This document shows positions 21,953-34,831 of a stretch of DNA of 64,000 bases, piece after piece (within the stretch, counting starts at the first letter, position 1; each line of letters starts with the position of its first letter). A model generated the notes under the pieces. That model was not told the DNA's origin, searched no databases, and was given only the letters and a program-made list of their open reading frames with translations. The DNA is from Cantharellus purpuraceus (Eukaryota; Basidiomycota; Agaricomycetes; Cantharellales; Hydnaceae), in contig JALBUN010000011.1 in NCBI GenBank assembly GCA_025174535.1, forward strand, positions 620,001 through 684,000, read 5' to 3'. A program made the position numbers and the translations under genes.

Positions 21953-22849
21953 CTGAAGTTTCGTAACACGCTGCAGATGTGTAATTTGGCAATGGATAGG
22001 TAGAAGATACTCACGATCATTCAGAGATATGGCCTGACAGGCGTGGTATGAGGAAAATGAATATTTCACGGTGATATCTGGAAGACCCTACTAGCACTAA
22101 ACAGAAATACTTACTAGTCCACGAGGCGCGATATAGTGCGTGGACAACGAACTAATACAATGCACGTCGGATGTCTTTTTTGAACGGCGCGCTCGTGGCG
22201 CCTGGCATGTAGTAGGCACTATGAAGGGGGGATGGCCGACTGCCGCGGCGGTTACCAAAGCTTCAAGAAACATTTTGTAATGTATGGTTTGTCATTACAC
22301 GAACTCATCACACTTTCCAGAGCAGCAGAATAAGCCATTTAATGTTAGATAATGCGAGGTGGTCGACACTAAATAACCCGTACAGCCGCACGCGTATCGC
22401 TGTGTCCCTCTGGTAGGAGAATTTGATATTCACTGCGGTCCATTTGACGCGAGGTTAGATCAACTGCAGAGGTCAATCGGGAGCCACCTCATCTTTAAAT
22501 GTCTACATGAGGCAAGAGCATCAGAGTATCCATCGTTGAAGTAGGACACATCGGCACTTGCAGTGTTGATGTTATCCCCAATGCAATTCATCGTAGTACC
22601 GTTGGGTGGCAATGAGTTCAAATTACCGGTTTGTTATTTCATAGCTGAAGGCTGCTGTTCTGCTTCAAAGGTTGTGATCACTTTGTGGGTCTCCCCGACT
22701 CTGTCCATATAGTGGCAGGGACATTGTGTGCTACAACTGCACATGTGTGCTGGGGGATGGTTGCATTTATGTTGATCTCCTTAATCCAATCATCAGAGTG
22801 TGCCCTAGCCATATTGTCATTGTCCTTGGTTTGAATGATAGGATCAGGT
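21953..22849. other. 5' region of peptidase copy 1, then unassigned DNA
   Basis: A likely untranslated exon (about 22020-22071, between a TTCCAG acceptor and a GTGAGT donor on the minus strand) is also present in the relic at 35460-35550. Beyond 22280 I see no gene, only the transition into gypsy sequence. Confidence 0.35.
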
Positions 22850-25086
22850 TATGGTGTCATCCCTGACATCACCAGCAACTATAGGTGTGAAATTATCTTC
22901 CCTCTCTGCTGACTCCACTCCAATAGATACTCCATCTACACCTCTGTCTATATCGATGGTGGATGCTATGGTCTTCACCAGACTAAGCAAACTGGATGGA
23001 TCACAAACATTCCAGGTTCACCTCTCTGATCCAATTCTTCTCACTGCCCACTCTGCTCAATCAGCTCCGCTGGACCTATCTATGGTTCCTAAGGAGTATC
23101 ATGAGTTTGCCAATGTGTTCGGCAAGTCTAAGGCTGACTCTTTAGTGGAACACTGACTGTATGATCTCAAGATTGACAACTCCACCCCTCCACTTGGCCC
23201 TATCTACTCACTATCCCAAAAAGAGCTACTGGCTCTCCAAACATTCATAGACAAGAACTTAGCCATGGGCTTCATCTGCCCATCCCTATCCCCCCATGGG
23301 GCTCCAGTCCTATTTGTCCACAAAAAGGATGGATCACTCCATTTATGTGTTGACTTCTGTGGACTCAACAAGATCACCAAGAAAGACCAGTACCCAATAC
23401 CCCACACTGCAGACCTGCTTGAGAGCCTGCATAAAGCTAAGATCTATTCCAAAATCAATCTCTGACATGCCTATCATCTAGTCTGTATCCAAGAAGGTGA
23501 TGAGTGGAAAATGACTTCCCACACTCAATATGGATCTTTCAAATGGTGTGTCATGCCCTTTGGACTAAACAATCCTCCAGCCACCTTCCAGCAGTTCATG
23601 AACAATACCTTCACTGATCTCCTTGATGTTACCATCCTTGTTTACTTAGATGACATTTTGGTATATTTGGACAATGAAGACAAACATCAGACACATGTCC
23701 AGGAGGTACTCTGATGTCTCCACAAACATGGCCTCTTTACCCACACCAACAAGTGCAAATTCCACTCTGACTCCATTGAGTACCTAGGCTATACCCTCTC
23801 CCCTGCAGGACTGACAATGTCCGATGACAAAATCAAAGCCATACAGGAATGGCTGGAACCACAGAAAGTCAAAGATGTACAGTCCTTCCTAGGGTTCACC
23901 AACTTCTACCAATGCTTCATCCACAACTACTCTGATATTACTGTTCTGCTCACCTGGCTTACCAGGAAGGGCATCCAATGGAATTTCACTGATGAATGTA
24001 GACAGAGCTTCAAGACCTTGAAAAAGGCCTTTACCTCTGCTCCAATACTGGCTCATTGGGTTCCAGACATCCCTATCCTATTAGAGACCAATGCCTCCAA
24101 CTATGCTGTTATGCACTAGGTCCAATTGGGGGTTGGAGATTGGGTTGGAGGTTGGGTCAGAGTTGGAGTATGTTGTGGGGGTCGGAACGGACTTGGCTTC
24201 AGCTTATGTGCTGCGCCCTCACTAATACCGGTGTCCAAGATTTTGGAGACAGAGTATGACTTAGAGAGTTAGGATCAGACTTAGGAACTAGGTGTGATTT
24301 GATATTCGAACTGGGGAATGAAGTCCCCAGTCGGGCAACTTAAATACATATTTTGAAATCTAATAATAATTACTCCGGTGATGGGTCTCTGAGGCCAATG
24401 GCCTTACATGAGTATGTCCGAGTCCGATGGGGACGGATGTCTGGGTTCCTATGGTGATGCTGATGCATCAATCAGAACTGGAGACAGATGGGTGGAATTG
24501 GCGGTGACAATCGGACAGGTAGATGGAGACGGCGGTTTCCAAATGGAGTATAGATTTCATATGCGCGGGGATCTGAGTGGACCGGATGGGGATCTGGGCG
24601 TTAATGAATATAGTCATAACATATGCACTCACTGCAATCCTGTCCATCATCTCTCTGCATGATGGACAAGTCCATCTGATTGCTTTTCACTCACATACAT
24701 TTATACCCCCCAAACTGAACTATGATGTCCATGGCAAAGAGCTCCTTGCCATATATGAAGCTTTCCAGATATGGAGACACTACCTCAAAGGCCCCTCCAA
24801 TCTGGTTGATGTCATAACAGACCACAAGAACTTGGAATACTTCTCCATGATGAAACTACTCACCTGGAGACAAGTCCAGTGGTCCAAATACCTGTCTCAG
24901 TTCAACCTTGTTATCCACTTCCATCCTGGTCAACTCAGAGCAAAGCCCAACACATTAACTAGATGCTGGGACATCTACCCTAAAGAAGGGAGTAGCGACT
25001 ATGCCACTATAAATCCACACAACTTTTGCCCTGTGTTCACTAATGAGCAGCTGGCATTGTCCCTATGAGCATCCACCCTCATGACT
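22850..25086 (+). mobile_element. Ty3/gypsy retrotransposon, degenerate pol (protease end, reverse transcriptase, RNase H)
   Basis: The plus strand encodes protease-linker sequence (STPLSISMVDAMVF), reverse transcriptase with [52 protein letters not shown] and the catalytic [11 protein letters not shown], then LGFTNFYQCFIHNYSDI and RNase H with YDVHGKELLAIYEAFQIWRH. Stops interrupt it at about 23154, 23464 and 23713, so it is dead. A solo LTR splits the RNase H region at 24107-24621. The integrase is missing because the copy ends at the LTR starting at 25092. It is closely related to the inverted copy at 26513-29134. Confidence 0.9.
24107..24621 (-). mobile_element. Solo LTR (gypsy family 1), 515 bp, TSD TATGC
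   Basis: It begins TGTTATGCACTAGGTCC and ends GTCATAACA, with the 5-bp duplication TATGC at 24102-24106 and 24622-24626. It interrupts the gypsy RNase H between ASNYAV and ALTAILSI. The same LTR in the opposite orientation is at 56279-56790, and an interrupted relative is at 29135-30403. Judged by the gag-bearing copies, its sense strand is minus. Confidence 0.88.
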
Positions 25087-25091
25087 CCCAC

Positions 25092-26512
25092 TGTTTTGGA
25101 ACCCGCAAAATTATGGTGTTAGGGCAAACTCTAAATCACCACAATTCCGTGAATGAACAGCTGAGAAGAATATCAAACCCTGCTGCAGCACAACTCCAGA
25201 AACGATTTAACGTTTGTACTTTGGTTACAATCCTTTGTATTGGTCAATGCAGACTATACGCAGAAAGGTAATATGTTTCTTAGCAGCAAGAAATGAATAA
25301 GACTTCCAGAGTCTAGAGTTCACGGACGCTTAGGGGTCCAGATATTCCAAAAAGATGGGAATGCACTTAGAGGCTAAAGGAAGTAGGTGGATGAATCCAA
25401 CTGTCCAACCAGTGGCACTCAGAAGCGGGTAACAGCGATGTGTGGAGTAGTCTAGCAACTGCTTCACACGAGTTCAAGATTCTAATGCTCTGCAAAGGCA
25501 GTACACACTAGTAACTTAAACAAGAGCACTAATGGCAGGACTATCGACAGACAATCTCACCCTGTAGATTCGTAGTCATGTGAGGCAGATACTACACTCA
25601 CGCCCAAAGCAGGAATATCACTACTTCGAGTGCAATCAAGTACAGTTACACAACTGTAAAAGATCCTTGAACTGGTAATCAACAGTTACTGAGATAGAGG
25701 ATGACACTGTATGTCACTCTAGTCACACTGGTGTGCAGAAGATGGGTAGAATATGATGATATGTTCTTCTTTCAGAGGCAGAATGGCCTCCTTATATATT
25801 GTATTTACAGGGGCTGAGTAATGCTTCTGGAATATTCTACCTATTAATAGATGGAAACTACTGGAAGGTTGTGGAAGGTGGAAGAAAGGGGTAGAATATT
25901 CCAAGCCAATCACAGGTTCTGATCACAGCACTAACGCTGATCAGGAGCTGAATAATGGTTCTGGAAAGTTCTATCTAATAATAGAGGGAAACAGCTAGAA
26001 TGTTATGGAAAGGGGTAGAATATTCCAAGGCAATCACCTGATTTGATCACCCATCAGCTGATCTGATCCCTGAACTAGGCACTGATCAGGCAAAAAGAAG
26101 GGTGTCCACCCTGTTTTCTGCACTGGTTTGGACAGCCATGGATAGCCACATGTCAGGTGATGATCTGCATGGAAAATAGTGCCCTGAGAGGCTGTGGTTG
26201 TTAAGTTACAGAATATTTATCTGAGCTTGAATTCAGGCCAAATGCCTGGTCCAAAAGGGGAGAGCCGGCTGCGCGAATGTTTGTAGGCGCCTATGGGTCC
26301 ACAACTGTAGCACAGCAGAAATAAATGATTCTGAGCCGAGTTCTGCATGGAATATTCCCGAAAAAATATGGAAAAATAGAGAATATTTGAATAAGTCCAT
26401 TCCAGGTACAAGCATCAAATATATGCTGATATTTAGGAATGGAAAAGCAAAGAATAGCACATTGGTGCTGCATAAATGGAATTTGATAGGGAAAAGGTGG
26501 TTCCCATACAGT
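25092..26512 (-). mobile_element. LTR of the TGTATGGG...AAAACA family, U3 type 2
   Basis: Read on the plus strand it starts TGTTTTGGAACCC and ends TTCCCATACA, about 1.42 kb. No target duplication is seen: CCCAC on the left, GTTCT on the right. The left flank is plus-strand gypsy and the right flank minus-strand gypsy, so the ends probably came together by recombination. The U3 half matches 61615-62100, not the Gcn4-site-rich type. Confidence 0.75.
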
Positions 26513-29134
26513 TCTGGCCATTCCTGTATGGCTTTGATTTTGTCATCAGACATTGTCAGTCCTGCAGGGGAGAGGATATCACCTAGATACTCAACTGAGT
26601 CGGAGTGGAATTCACATTTGTCAGCATGGGCAAAGAGGCCATGTTTGTGGAGATGTCAGAGTACCTCTTGGACATGTGTCCAATGTTCATCTTCATTATC
26701 TGAATATACCAAAATGTCGTCTAAGTAAACAAGGACGGTAACATTGAGGAGATCAGCAAATGTATCATTCATGAACCACTGGAAGGCAGCCAGAGCATTG
26801 GTTAGTCCAAAGGGCATGACACACCATTTGAAAGATCCATATTGAGTGCAGAAAGTTGTTTTCCACTTGTTACCTTCTTGGATATGGACTAGATGATAGA
26901 CATGTCAGAGATTGATTTTGGAATAGATCTTAGCCTTTCACAGGCTCTCAAGCAGGTCTGCAGTGCTGGGTATTGGGTACCGGTCTTTTCTTGATGATCT
27001 TGTTGAGTCCACAGAAGTCAACATATAAATGGAGTGATCCATCCTTTTTGGGGACAAATAGGACTGGAGCCCCATGGGGATGGGCAGATGAAGCCTGTAG
27101 CCAAGTTCTCATCTATGAATGTTTGGAGAGCCAGTAGCTCTTTTTGGGATAGTGAGTAGATAGGGCCAAGCGGAGGGGTGGAGTTGTCATCCAACTCAAT
27201 CTTGAGATCATATGGTCGGTGTTTTGCTAGAGAGTTGGCTTTAGACTTGCTGAACACATCAGCGAACTCATGATACTCCTTAGGAACCATAGATAAGTCT
27301 GGTGGAGTTGATCGAGCAGAATGGGTGGCAAGGAGGTGAGCCTGGAATGTTTGTGATCCGTCCAGTTTGCTTAGTCTGGTGAAGACCATAGTGTCCACCA
27401 TCAATATAGATGGAGGGGTAGGCGGAGTATCTATTGGAGCAGAGTCAGTGGAGGTAAAAAGACATTTTTGCACCTATAGTTGCTGGTGACATCAGGGATG
27501 ACACAGCCTGCACTATAGAACAGAATGTGATATGGCCCAATGCCCAGTCAATCAACAGATTGTAGCAGGTGAGCCAATTATGTCTGAGAACCACAGAACA
27601 GCTGGAGTCAAGTGGAGTAACATAGAATGTAATGTTCTGGATTTCTCTGACAGAAAAATGGATAGACAGATCTATAGCTTGTGAAATAACAGCATTAGTA
27701 GTGCCATCAAATAATCAGAGCAATATCAGAGTTATGGTGTATGTATGGAGTTTACGCAAATCAGAAAAGGAGGAATCAAGGAAATGGTGGGTAGAACCAG
27801 AATCAATTAAAGCTTGAATAGTGGTATCAGGAATGGAGTTGGAGTGGATGAGGAAGGTGAGTGAGTCAGAGTGAGTCAGAGTGGATGTGTTCAGGTGGAC
27901 CTCATTTGTTGCATGGGGAGTACCAATGCAGCCCTCAGCCCATATGGAGGCTAGAGGACTGTTTACTATTTTTTTGGGTCCATTGCCTTGGCATCAGACT
28001 TGTCTGTTGTAGCATTGGCTGCATGGCCCTTTGCTCTTGTGGTGGACAAGGTTGCCTTGTTGCAATCCTTGGCTTGGTGACCAGGCTTTCCACAGAACAG
28101 ACAGAGGTTGTCCATGCAGCACTGGCATTCCTGCTGGGTAAGTTTGCCATCCTTTCCCAGCTTGGTGGAGAGGTCCAGAGTACTCTTGCAAACTCCAGAG
28201 TTGTTGCTGGAGCCAGAGTTATTCTGACTGGAACCAGAAGCGGTGGGGTTACCAGTGTTTGACTTCTGGCTGGAGTTGGTGGTGGTCTTCTTATTGGACC
28301 CCTTGTTGGACTTTGGGGTCTTGTCCAATGATTTTTCCAACTTGTTGTTAGCCAAATTTTCACATGAGACCTTGGATTGACATTCCCAATAACGGGCATT
28401 GATAGATTGGGCAGGCTTTCAAAGGTTAACCAGAGTATCTGGCTTACCGACACATGATATCTCATCCTTGATGCAGGATGGGAGGCCAACGTAAAATTGG
28501 CGTCAGAGTGCAGTGTTGCCCCATTGGACCTTTGGAGCTAGCTGCTGGAAATTCACAATGTATTTTGTGATCTTGTGGTTTTCCTTCATCTGAAGTCAAT
28601 CAAGTTCATTCTCGGCATCAGCTTTGGGGTTGTAAGGACCAAAATTGGTCTGGAGTTTGGAGATGAAGTCAGAGTAGTCCTCTGACCATATTGGGTCTTT
28701 GGAGTCATCCATCAGTGCTGGCTCGAAGTAGTCCAGTGTGGTGCCCTTGAAATAGGACATGGCAAAGGTGACCTTTGCCCAATCAGATGTAAACATGTTG
28801 GGGCAGTCATGGAAATTCAACTGGCATTGCACCAAGAACAGTTGAAGTTTGCACAGATTGGAGCCATCAAAAGGGTCAGGTTCCCAGACCTTGGTCTGGG
28901 ACTTAGGAGCTTGTGGGGTATGGATGCTGCTGGCAAGCAGGGAGATGGCTTGCACCAGATTCAGGGAGGGTGGAGTATCGTCCTCTTCATTGACAGCCTC
29001 TGTGTGGCCCGTCAGTTCTTCAACTTGGGGATGGTGTCGATGCTGGGAGCAGGCACCTCGACAGCTTGTGCATGTTTGGAATTGGCAGTGGATCATGGCA
29101 TTGGGGTGAAGTGAGTACAGCAGTTCAAATATAC
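26513..29134 (-). mobile_element. Ty3/gypsy retrotransposon, minus strand: gag, zinc knuckle, protease, RT fragment
   Basis: On the minus strand, gag/capsid runs from about 29100 (CQLNFHDCPNMFTSDW, DPIWSEDYSDFISKLQTNFG). The nucleocapsid knuckle CLFCGKPGHQAKDC is near 28080, followed by an aspartic protease with ALIDSGSTHHFLDSS near 27800 and [12 protein letters not shown] starts near 27400 and stops abruptly at 26513, after MSDDKIKAIQEWPEL, where the 25092-26512 LTR begins. Frameshifts and stops separate the parts. CpG is scarce throughout. Confidence 0.9.
27018..27473 (-). pseudogene. gypsy protease-RT linker and RT N-terminal fragment
   Basis: This 151-codon stretch is the longest intact piece of the minus-strand element. 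It contains VPKEYHEFADVFSKSKANSL, the DNSTPPLGPIYSLSQKELLA block and GFICPSPWG. It is nearly the same as the plus-strand copy at 22890-23310, and a frame break follows at SPWGSS. Confidence 0.8.
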
Positions 29135-30403
29135 TGTTACACACTAGGTCCAGTTGGGGGTCAGAACCTGGATCGGAGTTTGGGGTTGGAGTTGGAGTGG
29201 GGATTGGGGTGCATTGTGGGGGGGTCAGAATGTGTTATTTGAATAATGTAAATAATTGCTTTGCTGGGGTGTAGTGACGAGCAGAAGTCGAATAGAAAGT
29301 GGAGCAGTGGTGGGAACACAATGTATGCATAGTCGAATTGAAGATATACTTGAGTAGTATCTTCCTACGAAGTTTGATGGGATTTGGTGTGATCTTCGTC
29401 TAGATATCGACAATTTAAGCAGGGATGAGGAGCAGATGACTCGAACAAGAGTAAATGCTTAATAAAAAAGTAGCCAGTGATTGTATGGCTTCGTAATTCG
29501 AGATTCGAGTGGGATATGAAATATTCTGATAGAATATGCAAAAGCTAATAGAAATACGCGTTCGTTCTGGAGATATTCCAGATAAGAATAGATTCAGACA
29601 CACAGACAGAATAAGTGAGAGATAATTACTCTATCAATTCAAGTGCATTACAGATGTGGTTTATATATGATACTAAGTCCTATGAATGAGTGAAGTCGTT
29701 CGTAAATGTCCTGAGTCAATGATGGGATGGATGATGAGATGATGATGGGGGGAAGTGTCCATGATGATGAAATGATGAAAATAAAAGCGAAATAATGTCC
29801 AGGAAGTTCTGGAACTCACAGGGGCTTCTCCTGTTCCCTATTCCATTCCTGTAACCGTCCTCCTTTACCCCCTTTGTCCCTCAAAACCTCCTGAGCCTCC
29901 TATATGCTCTTGTTCCTCCCCTGTCCCCTCTAATCCCCCTCTCCTCTCCCTTCTCCCCAGAAGTCCGGCAGCTAGACGTCTGGCAGCTGGAACAACAGAA
30001 TGGACTTGGCTTCAGCTTATGTGCTGTGGCCTCACTAATACCTGTGTCCAAGATTTCAGAGATGGAGTACAACTTAGATAGTTCAGATTAGACTTTAGAT
30101 TCAATATTCAAACTGGGGAATGAAGTCCCCAGTAGTATGACTTAAATACATATTTGAAATCTAATAATAGTTACTCTGGTGATGGGTCTCCAAGGCCAGC
30201 AGCCTTATGTGAATATGTCCAAGTCTGACAGGGATGGGTGTCCAGGTTCCTATGGTGATGCTGATGCATCAATCAGAACTGGAGGTGGATGAGTAAGATT
30301 GACAGTGATGATCAGATGGACAGATGGAGATGTGACTGTTTCCTAATGGAGTATAGATTTCATGTGCATGGGGGTCTGGGCATTAATGAATATATTCATA
30401 ACA
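29135..30403 (-). mobile_element. 5' LTR of the minus-strand gypsy element, split by another LTR
   Basis: The outer parts, 29135-29232 and 29998-30403, together resemble the 515-bp LTR at 24107-24621: TGTTACACACTAGGTCC at one end, TATTCATAACA at the other. It lies just upstream of gag on the minus strand, where a 5' LTR belongs. The middle is occupied by the solo LTR 29233-29997. Confidence 0.75.
29233..29997 (+). mobile_element. Solo LTR (family 3, TGTTATTTG...GAACAACA), 765 bp, TSD GAATG
   Basis: It starts TGTTATTTGAATAATG and ends CTGGAACAACA. The 5-bp duplication GAATG lies at 29228-29232 and 29998-30002. It is nested in the gypsy LTR 29135-30403. A near-identical inverted copy is at 49334-50100, and an older relative at 43465-44205. 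CpGs are largely kept, so this looks recent. Confidence 0.9.
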
Positions 30404-31551
30404 CCATGTCAACAAGTGTCATGCTGCTGCTGTTACACTGACTGTTCAATCTGGCACCACTGGTGAGGCACAAGGTTCAAGTACAGTTTATTCTGTGCCT
30501 GGACTGCCCATGGAATTTTTCACAGCTGATTTGGTTTCAGCATACAACCAGGCATGAGTTTTATGAACCAGTACTCAATGGCACAGTGCTTCATGATGCT
30601 CATGGTGCTGGTGATTGGGGCATCAGCCCTTTCCAGGCTGCCCATCACACTGTCAGAGAGGAGGAAGAATGTGGTGTTCCCCCATAAGATGCTTCTGCTG
30701 GTCAGTGATACACCACAGTAGTAGAATATATGCACAGTGATCCAATGACTCATGCAGGGGATCACAGGACCTGTGCTACTCAAGCACAGGGGGGAGGTGG
30801 AGGAGGGGATTCTGGAGGAGGTACAGGAGTGGAGGCTGCATCTGGGGTCGACACAAAATTCATAGATAATTCATAGATACAACCATGGGAGTAATGGTGC
30901 CAATTCATTGTAATGTCAGTGAGTCTTTTGAGTGAACATGATTCTACCCCTGGAGATCAGTGTGAATGTTGACATCCTGTCCCCACTCAGTGAGAAAAGC
31001 ACTCACAAGTATGAACACTTTCCTAATGAAACAGCCTCAGTGAGTTTACCACTGAATTTCAGTGTTTTTCCTACTGGGTGCAGTGATTCTGCCATTGAAA
31101 CTTCAGTGGTTCCATTTTCTAGTGTTAGTTTTGAGAGATATGAAATTGTAGAGAGAGAAAAAGGACAGCTCAATATTAGTGGGCCGATCCACAGGCGTTT
31201 TGTCCAATGCTGCTGATACTGTGACACAGTCTAAATGGTCATCTATGTAACCTCATGCGCAAAGACCTCCACTCGCGAATTTAAACTACCGTGTCTCAAT
31301 AGATGCTAGGAATATTCATTAATGATCGTGAGTATGCTACTAGACGGCAGGCAGTTTTACATTGCAAGTGTCGTGTCTATGCAGTGGTCGTCACTCTATC
31401 TCTGAACAGTGATAGGATGCGAGTCAAGATGAACCAAGATCCGTGAGAACAAGTTCTCAGTTGATGTATCTCATGCACTGTAACTAGATCAATCATCAGC
31501 TCTGTTTGTGCGTTCGAAAAGGGGGAGGGGAGAAATCCCACTCTGGGTAGG
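30404..31551. other. Unassigned CpG-poor DNA
   Basis: Short open frames on both strands show no motif that I recognise (for example a plus-strand piece at 30932-31216). The sequence to about 31250 is CpG-depleted like the neighbouring transposons; beyond that, CpGs return. It may hold worn-out host or transposon coding sequence, but I cannot name it. Confidence 0.4.
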
Positions 31552-33118
31552 TTATGGAACGTAAGTAATCAACTCAAGCATTACTTGGACTCTCTCTATA
31601 GTACGAGATACATTGAATTTTCTCCAGAGCGCTGGAGGGCTAACTGGTTGGCCGTGCATCTTCTTTGCTCGAGAGAATAGACTAACTGACTCCAACTGCG
31701 GTATACTCTCGGCCACAAGTAGTGCTGTTTCTTCGCCTAGAACTTGATAAGATCGGAACTCATCATCTTCGCTTAGATTGAGATCGAGTCTCAAATCAGT
31801 CAACCTAGGAAGGTCCGCCAGGGAAAATGGGATTTCCTGACATCACAATAAGTAGGCACCAATAAAGACACGACATAAAGAACATGCAAATGCTTCTGCC
31901 GATCTCGGCACCTCTATTGGATAGCGATGCAGCTCCAAAACTTTCAGAGAGGGGAACACTTGTGATATAGTGTGGATCAAGTCTGAACATTCATGATCCT
32001 GAACGGAAATCCGAAGCTCGACTAAATCAGGTATCTGGCGACGAAGCAATGCCTCCATGGCTTGCGTGACGTTCCAAATGGGAGTGCACAAGAAGCTAAC
32101 GCCTCTTGCATGATATGCAGGTTCAGGAAGAGCCGGAAACGAGAGATAGTGAATATCTGATAAGTGGTCGAATATACGATCCTTTGGAGATGGGTTGGCG
32201 AGCGTCAAAAACCGAACTTCGGGGATTCTGGAGGCCACATCGAATTGTGAATCAGGATAGATGAGGAATTGGGGTGAATTGGCGGCATGAAAACATTGGA
32301 CGTCCAATGTGCGTAACAACGGTGACTGGCGAAGCCAAGAGATCAATGGCCTATCCGGGACTACCCCGTACAAGACGAGGTGTCGTAGACGAGGCCAATG
32401 ATACTTCGACATTTCCTCTGGACAGGTCGTTTCTCCTGGTATTTCTATATATTCCAAGGTCGAGGCTGAGGCAGATAATAAGACGGAGAGGTAGTAGGCT
32501 TCGCGCTGTATGACAGAGAAATTCCAGCGACCGTTCAAAGGAATAGCACGCCATCCCTCAGTCAAACGAAAGGCCACCCGAGTGAGACCGGAGATGAGAC
32601 TGAACTCAGGGTCTAGGGTCGTTTGAAAAAGCGAGTTCTCCAGTTCGAAAGCTGACAACGAAGGAAGCGTGGCCAGAGCCTTTACGAAGGTTACATCCGG
32701 ACCCGATGAACGCGTATAGATACATGTTGTGACGGCGGTCATCTCGGGAAATGCCTCCCACAGCTCCTTTGCGGCTAACACTTGATCGTCGATGTTGTGA
32801 TAATAGACGTTCTCATCCTTGATTCTCAGCACTCTGCTGTCTTCAGTTAGAGCAGTATGAATGCTAGCGATTCACATACTTGATGAAACACCATAATTTC
32901 TTAGAGATTAATCGACCAGGCGTCCGTATGCTATGGGAATATTTCCGAAACAGATGGGGCAGACACTCTGATCGGAGACGCCTCGACACCAGGGACAATG
33001 GGGCCAACCTAGTCCTTGGCTTGGGTTTATCTGTATCAGGCACCTGAATGTCACAGATAGTTTTGATAATACTTTGAAGAATGTCGCTGTCGAGAGTACT
33101 GAGGGTCAGTGATACCAT
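31552..33118 (-). CDS. F-box/leucine-rich-type protein, three exons, 482 aa
   Basis: Exons 33118-32880, 32836-31912 and 31836-31552, with introns of 43 and 75 nt, sum to 1449 nt in phase. The N-terminus has an F-box-like helix set (STLDSDILQSIIKTI, then LAPLSLVSRRLRSECLPHLF). The rest has irregular leucine-rich segments such as LPSLSAFELENSLFQ, RLRHLVLYGVVPDRPLISWL, LVELRISV and LPRLTDLRLDLNLS, as in the large agaricomycete F-box-like family. Such proteins usually act as substrate receptors of SCF ubiquitin ligases. The F-box match is by pattern and weak. It lies downstream of peptidase copy 2 in the same orientation; a decayed relative sits at 36241-36560 directly after a peptidase relic. 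Confidence 0.6.
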
Positions 33119-34181
33119 TGCTGTCAAGGCTAGGCCCGGCCCAATGGGCGTCTCGCTTCAAAATAGCTGCCCACCCACCGGCGCTTCCATCATTGTTCTC
33201 AAACTTGGCAGCATTCTCTCTCGCGTTAGCTTCTGTTTGTGTAACAGTGACTGAAGTACTGACTATTTCATACGTGTTGTAATTTGGTGTTCTCGATGCT
33301 ATTCCTTATTGTAATCTAGACAGGTAAACGACAATTAATGGTGAGTGTACGTTATGTAGAAGTATATCATAAATTCCTCACCTCATTGTGCCTATTAAAC
33401 ACAACTGAGGGAGGATAACAGCTGTGACCCCTTTTATATAAGGACACAGCTGCGGAACAAATATTAGTGTAATAACAAACGTATTAAAGAAAATGAATAT
33501 AATAATAGATTGGCATTGATGGGTTACCAATTTATCTTAATTTATAAATGCGGATACCATGTGGATCGGATACATAAGATCCTAAGTTCCACATTCCAAC
33601 ATTCCTGCCACCTTCAAACAACGAGGTATCGACCCCGTTCTTGGAGACACTGTAGAAAAAACTCAGACCATAAATCAGTGTTTTATACACTTGAAAAATC
33701 AGTACCAAGAACACTTCAAATCAGTGTCCTGACACTCATTTTCAGTAGTCTAGTCACTCACACCCCCCTTTCACTGTGTACTGATTCGTAGTAGTTATCA
33801 TGGTCAGAAACATATAGCACTAATTTTCAGCTTCCAAGCCACTTAAATATAGAGGTTTTGAAAGCTTGATAAAAGTTCAATTGGCACAGTATTTAAGCAA
33901 TAGTCACATTGAGATGAAGCTTCAAAGCACCTATACACATTACAGTCAGGTCTCAACAAGGAAATAAATAATTCAATACCATTAACAGGTGGGACTGAGC
34001 ATGGAAGCAAGCAGGAATGCAATAATGCAACTGTGGGCAAGAATCCAAGTGCAGGAGAGAATCCAAGATTGAATCAGTGTGTGAATGCACCTGAGTAAGA
34101 TCATACTGCATTTCAGCCTGCCTATGTGTGTAGTATATGGTGGTGGCAAGCATGAGCATTGGAGATGGTTCAATCTGCTTC
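33119..34181. other. No supported gene
   Basis: This includes the 5' flank of the F-box gene; the CTCCCTCAGTTGTGTTTA block (minus strand near 33410) recurs at about 36300. From 33430 the sequence becomes AT-rich and CpG-poor. No coding motif or terminal repeat is seen. Confidence 0.45.
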
Positions 34182-34785
34182 TGTTAAAGGCTGGAGTTTC
34201 AAATGGAATAACTGGAGTTTGGATGCTAGTGGTGAAGGGGAGGGGACTTTACTGTTCTAGTTCAACCAGAGACAGAGTGGGGACAATAACTATTGAGTTG
34301 GATCGAGTGGACTTGGCTTCAACTTGTGTGTTGCACCCCCTCAGATTGTTGGTCCAATATTTCAGAGTTTGGAGTATGGAGTTGGATCAGGGATCCAGAG
34401 TTCGACTTGTCAAGAAGGTACTTGTCAAGAAGCTAGCAACCAAGAAGTCAATGGGGCAAATTTGGTTGATATATGAACACTGTAAATAGACAGAGAGTAG
34501 CCCATATATGTATGTGGAGAATTGAATGCTAAAACTAAAACAATAAGACAATAAGATGGATATGGAGTACAACACAGAAAGGAGTTCAGACTCAAGTCCA
34601 AACTATACTAAGCAATATAAAAGAAGGGTTTTGTTGTAACCCATAAGAAGAAACTACTTATGAGGAGAACAATAAAAGGAGTTTGGGGTTGATGGAGGTG
34701 GAGTTGACAGAGGTGGAGTTGATGGATAATGGAGGTGAAGGAGATGGAGATCTGGAGATTGGACTTGGTGTTACAGGATGTAACA
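34182..34785 (+). mobile_element. LTR (family 4, TGTTAA...GGATGTAACA), left arm of a tail-to-tail pair
   Basis: It starts TGTTAAAGGCTGGAG and ends GGTGTTACAGGATGTAACA, 604 bp. The inverted partner begins only 46 bases away at 34832. The same LTR in plus orientation precedes gypsy protease sequence at 50237-50832. It contains the tandem block ACTTGTCAAGAAG(G/C)TA near 34420. Confidence 0.82.
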
Positions 34786-34831
34786 ATGATGCTGACTAAG
34801 ATCTCATGGGCTCAATCTAGAAGGGAGATAC

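Noticed and set aside
21806..22069. Longer N-terminus for peptidase copy 1 (MKYSFSSYHACQ...)
   Set aside because: The upstream piece does not join exon 1 in frame with the available splice sites, and copy 3 starts at the equivalent of exon 1. It is more likely a 5'-UTR exon.
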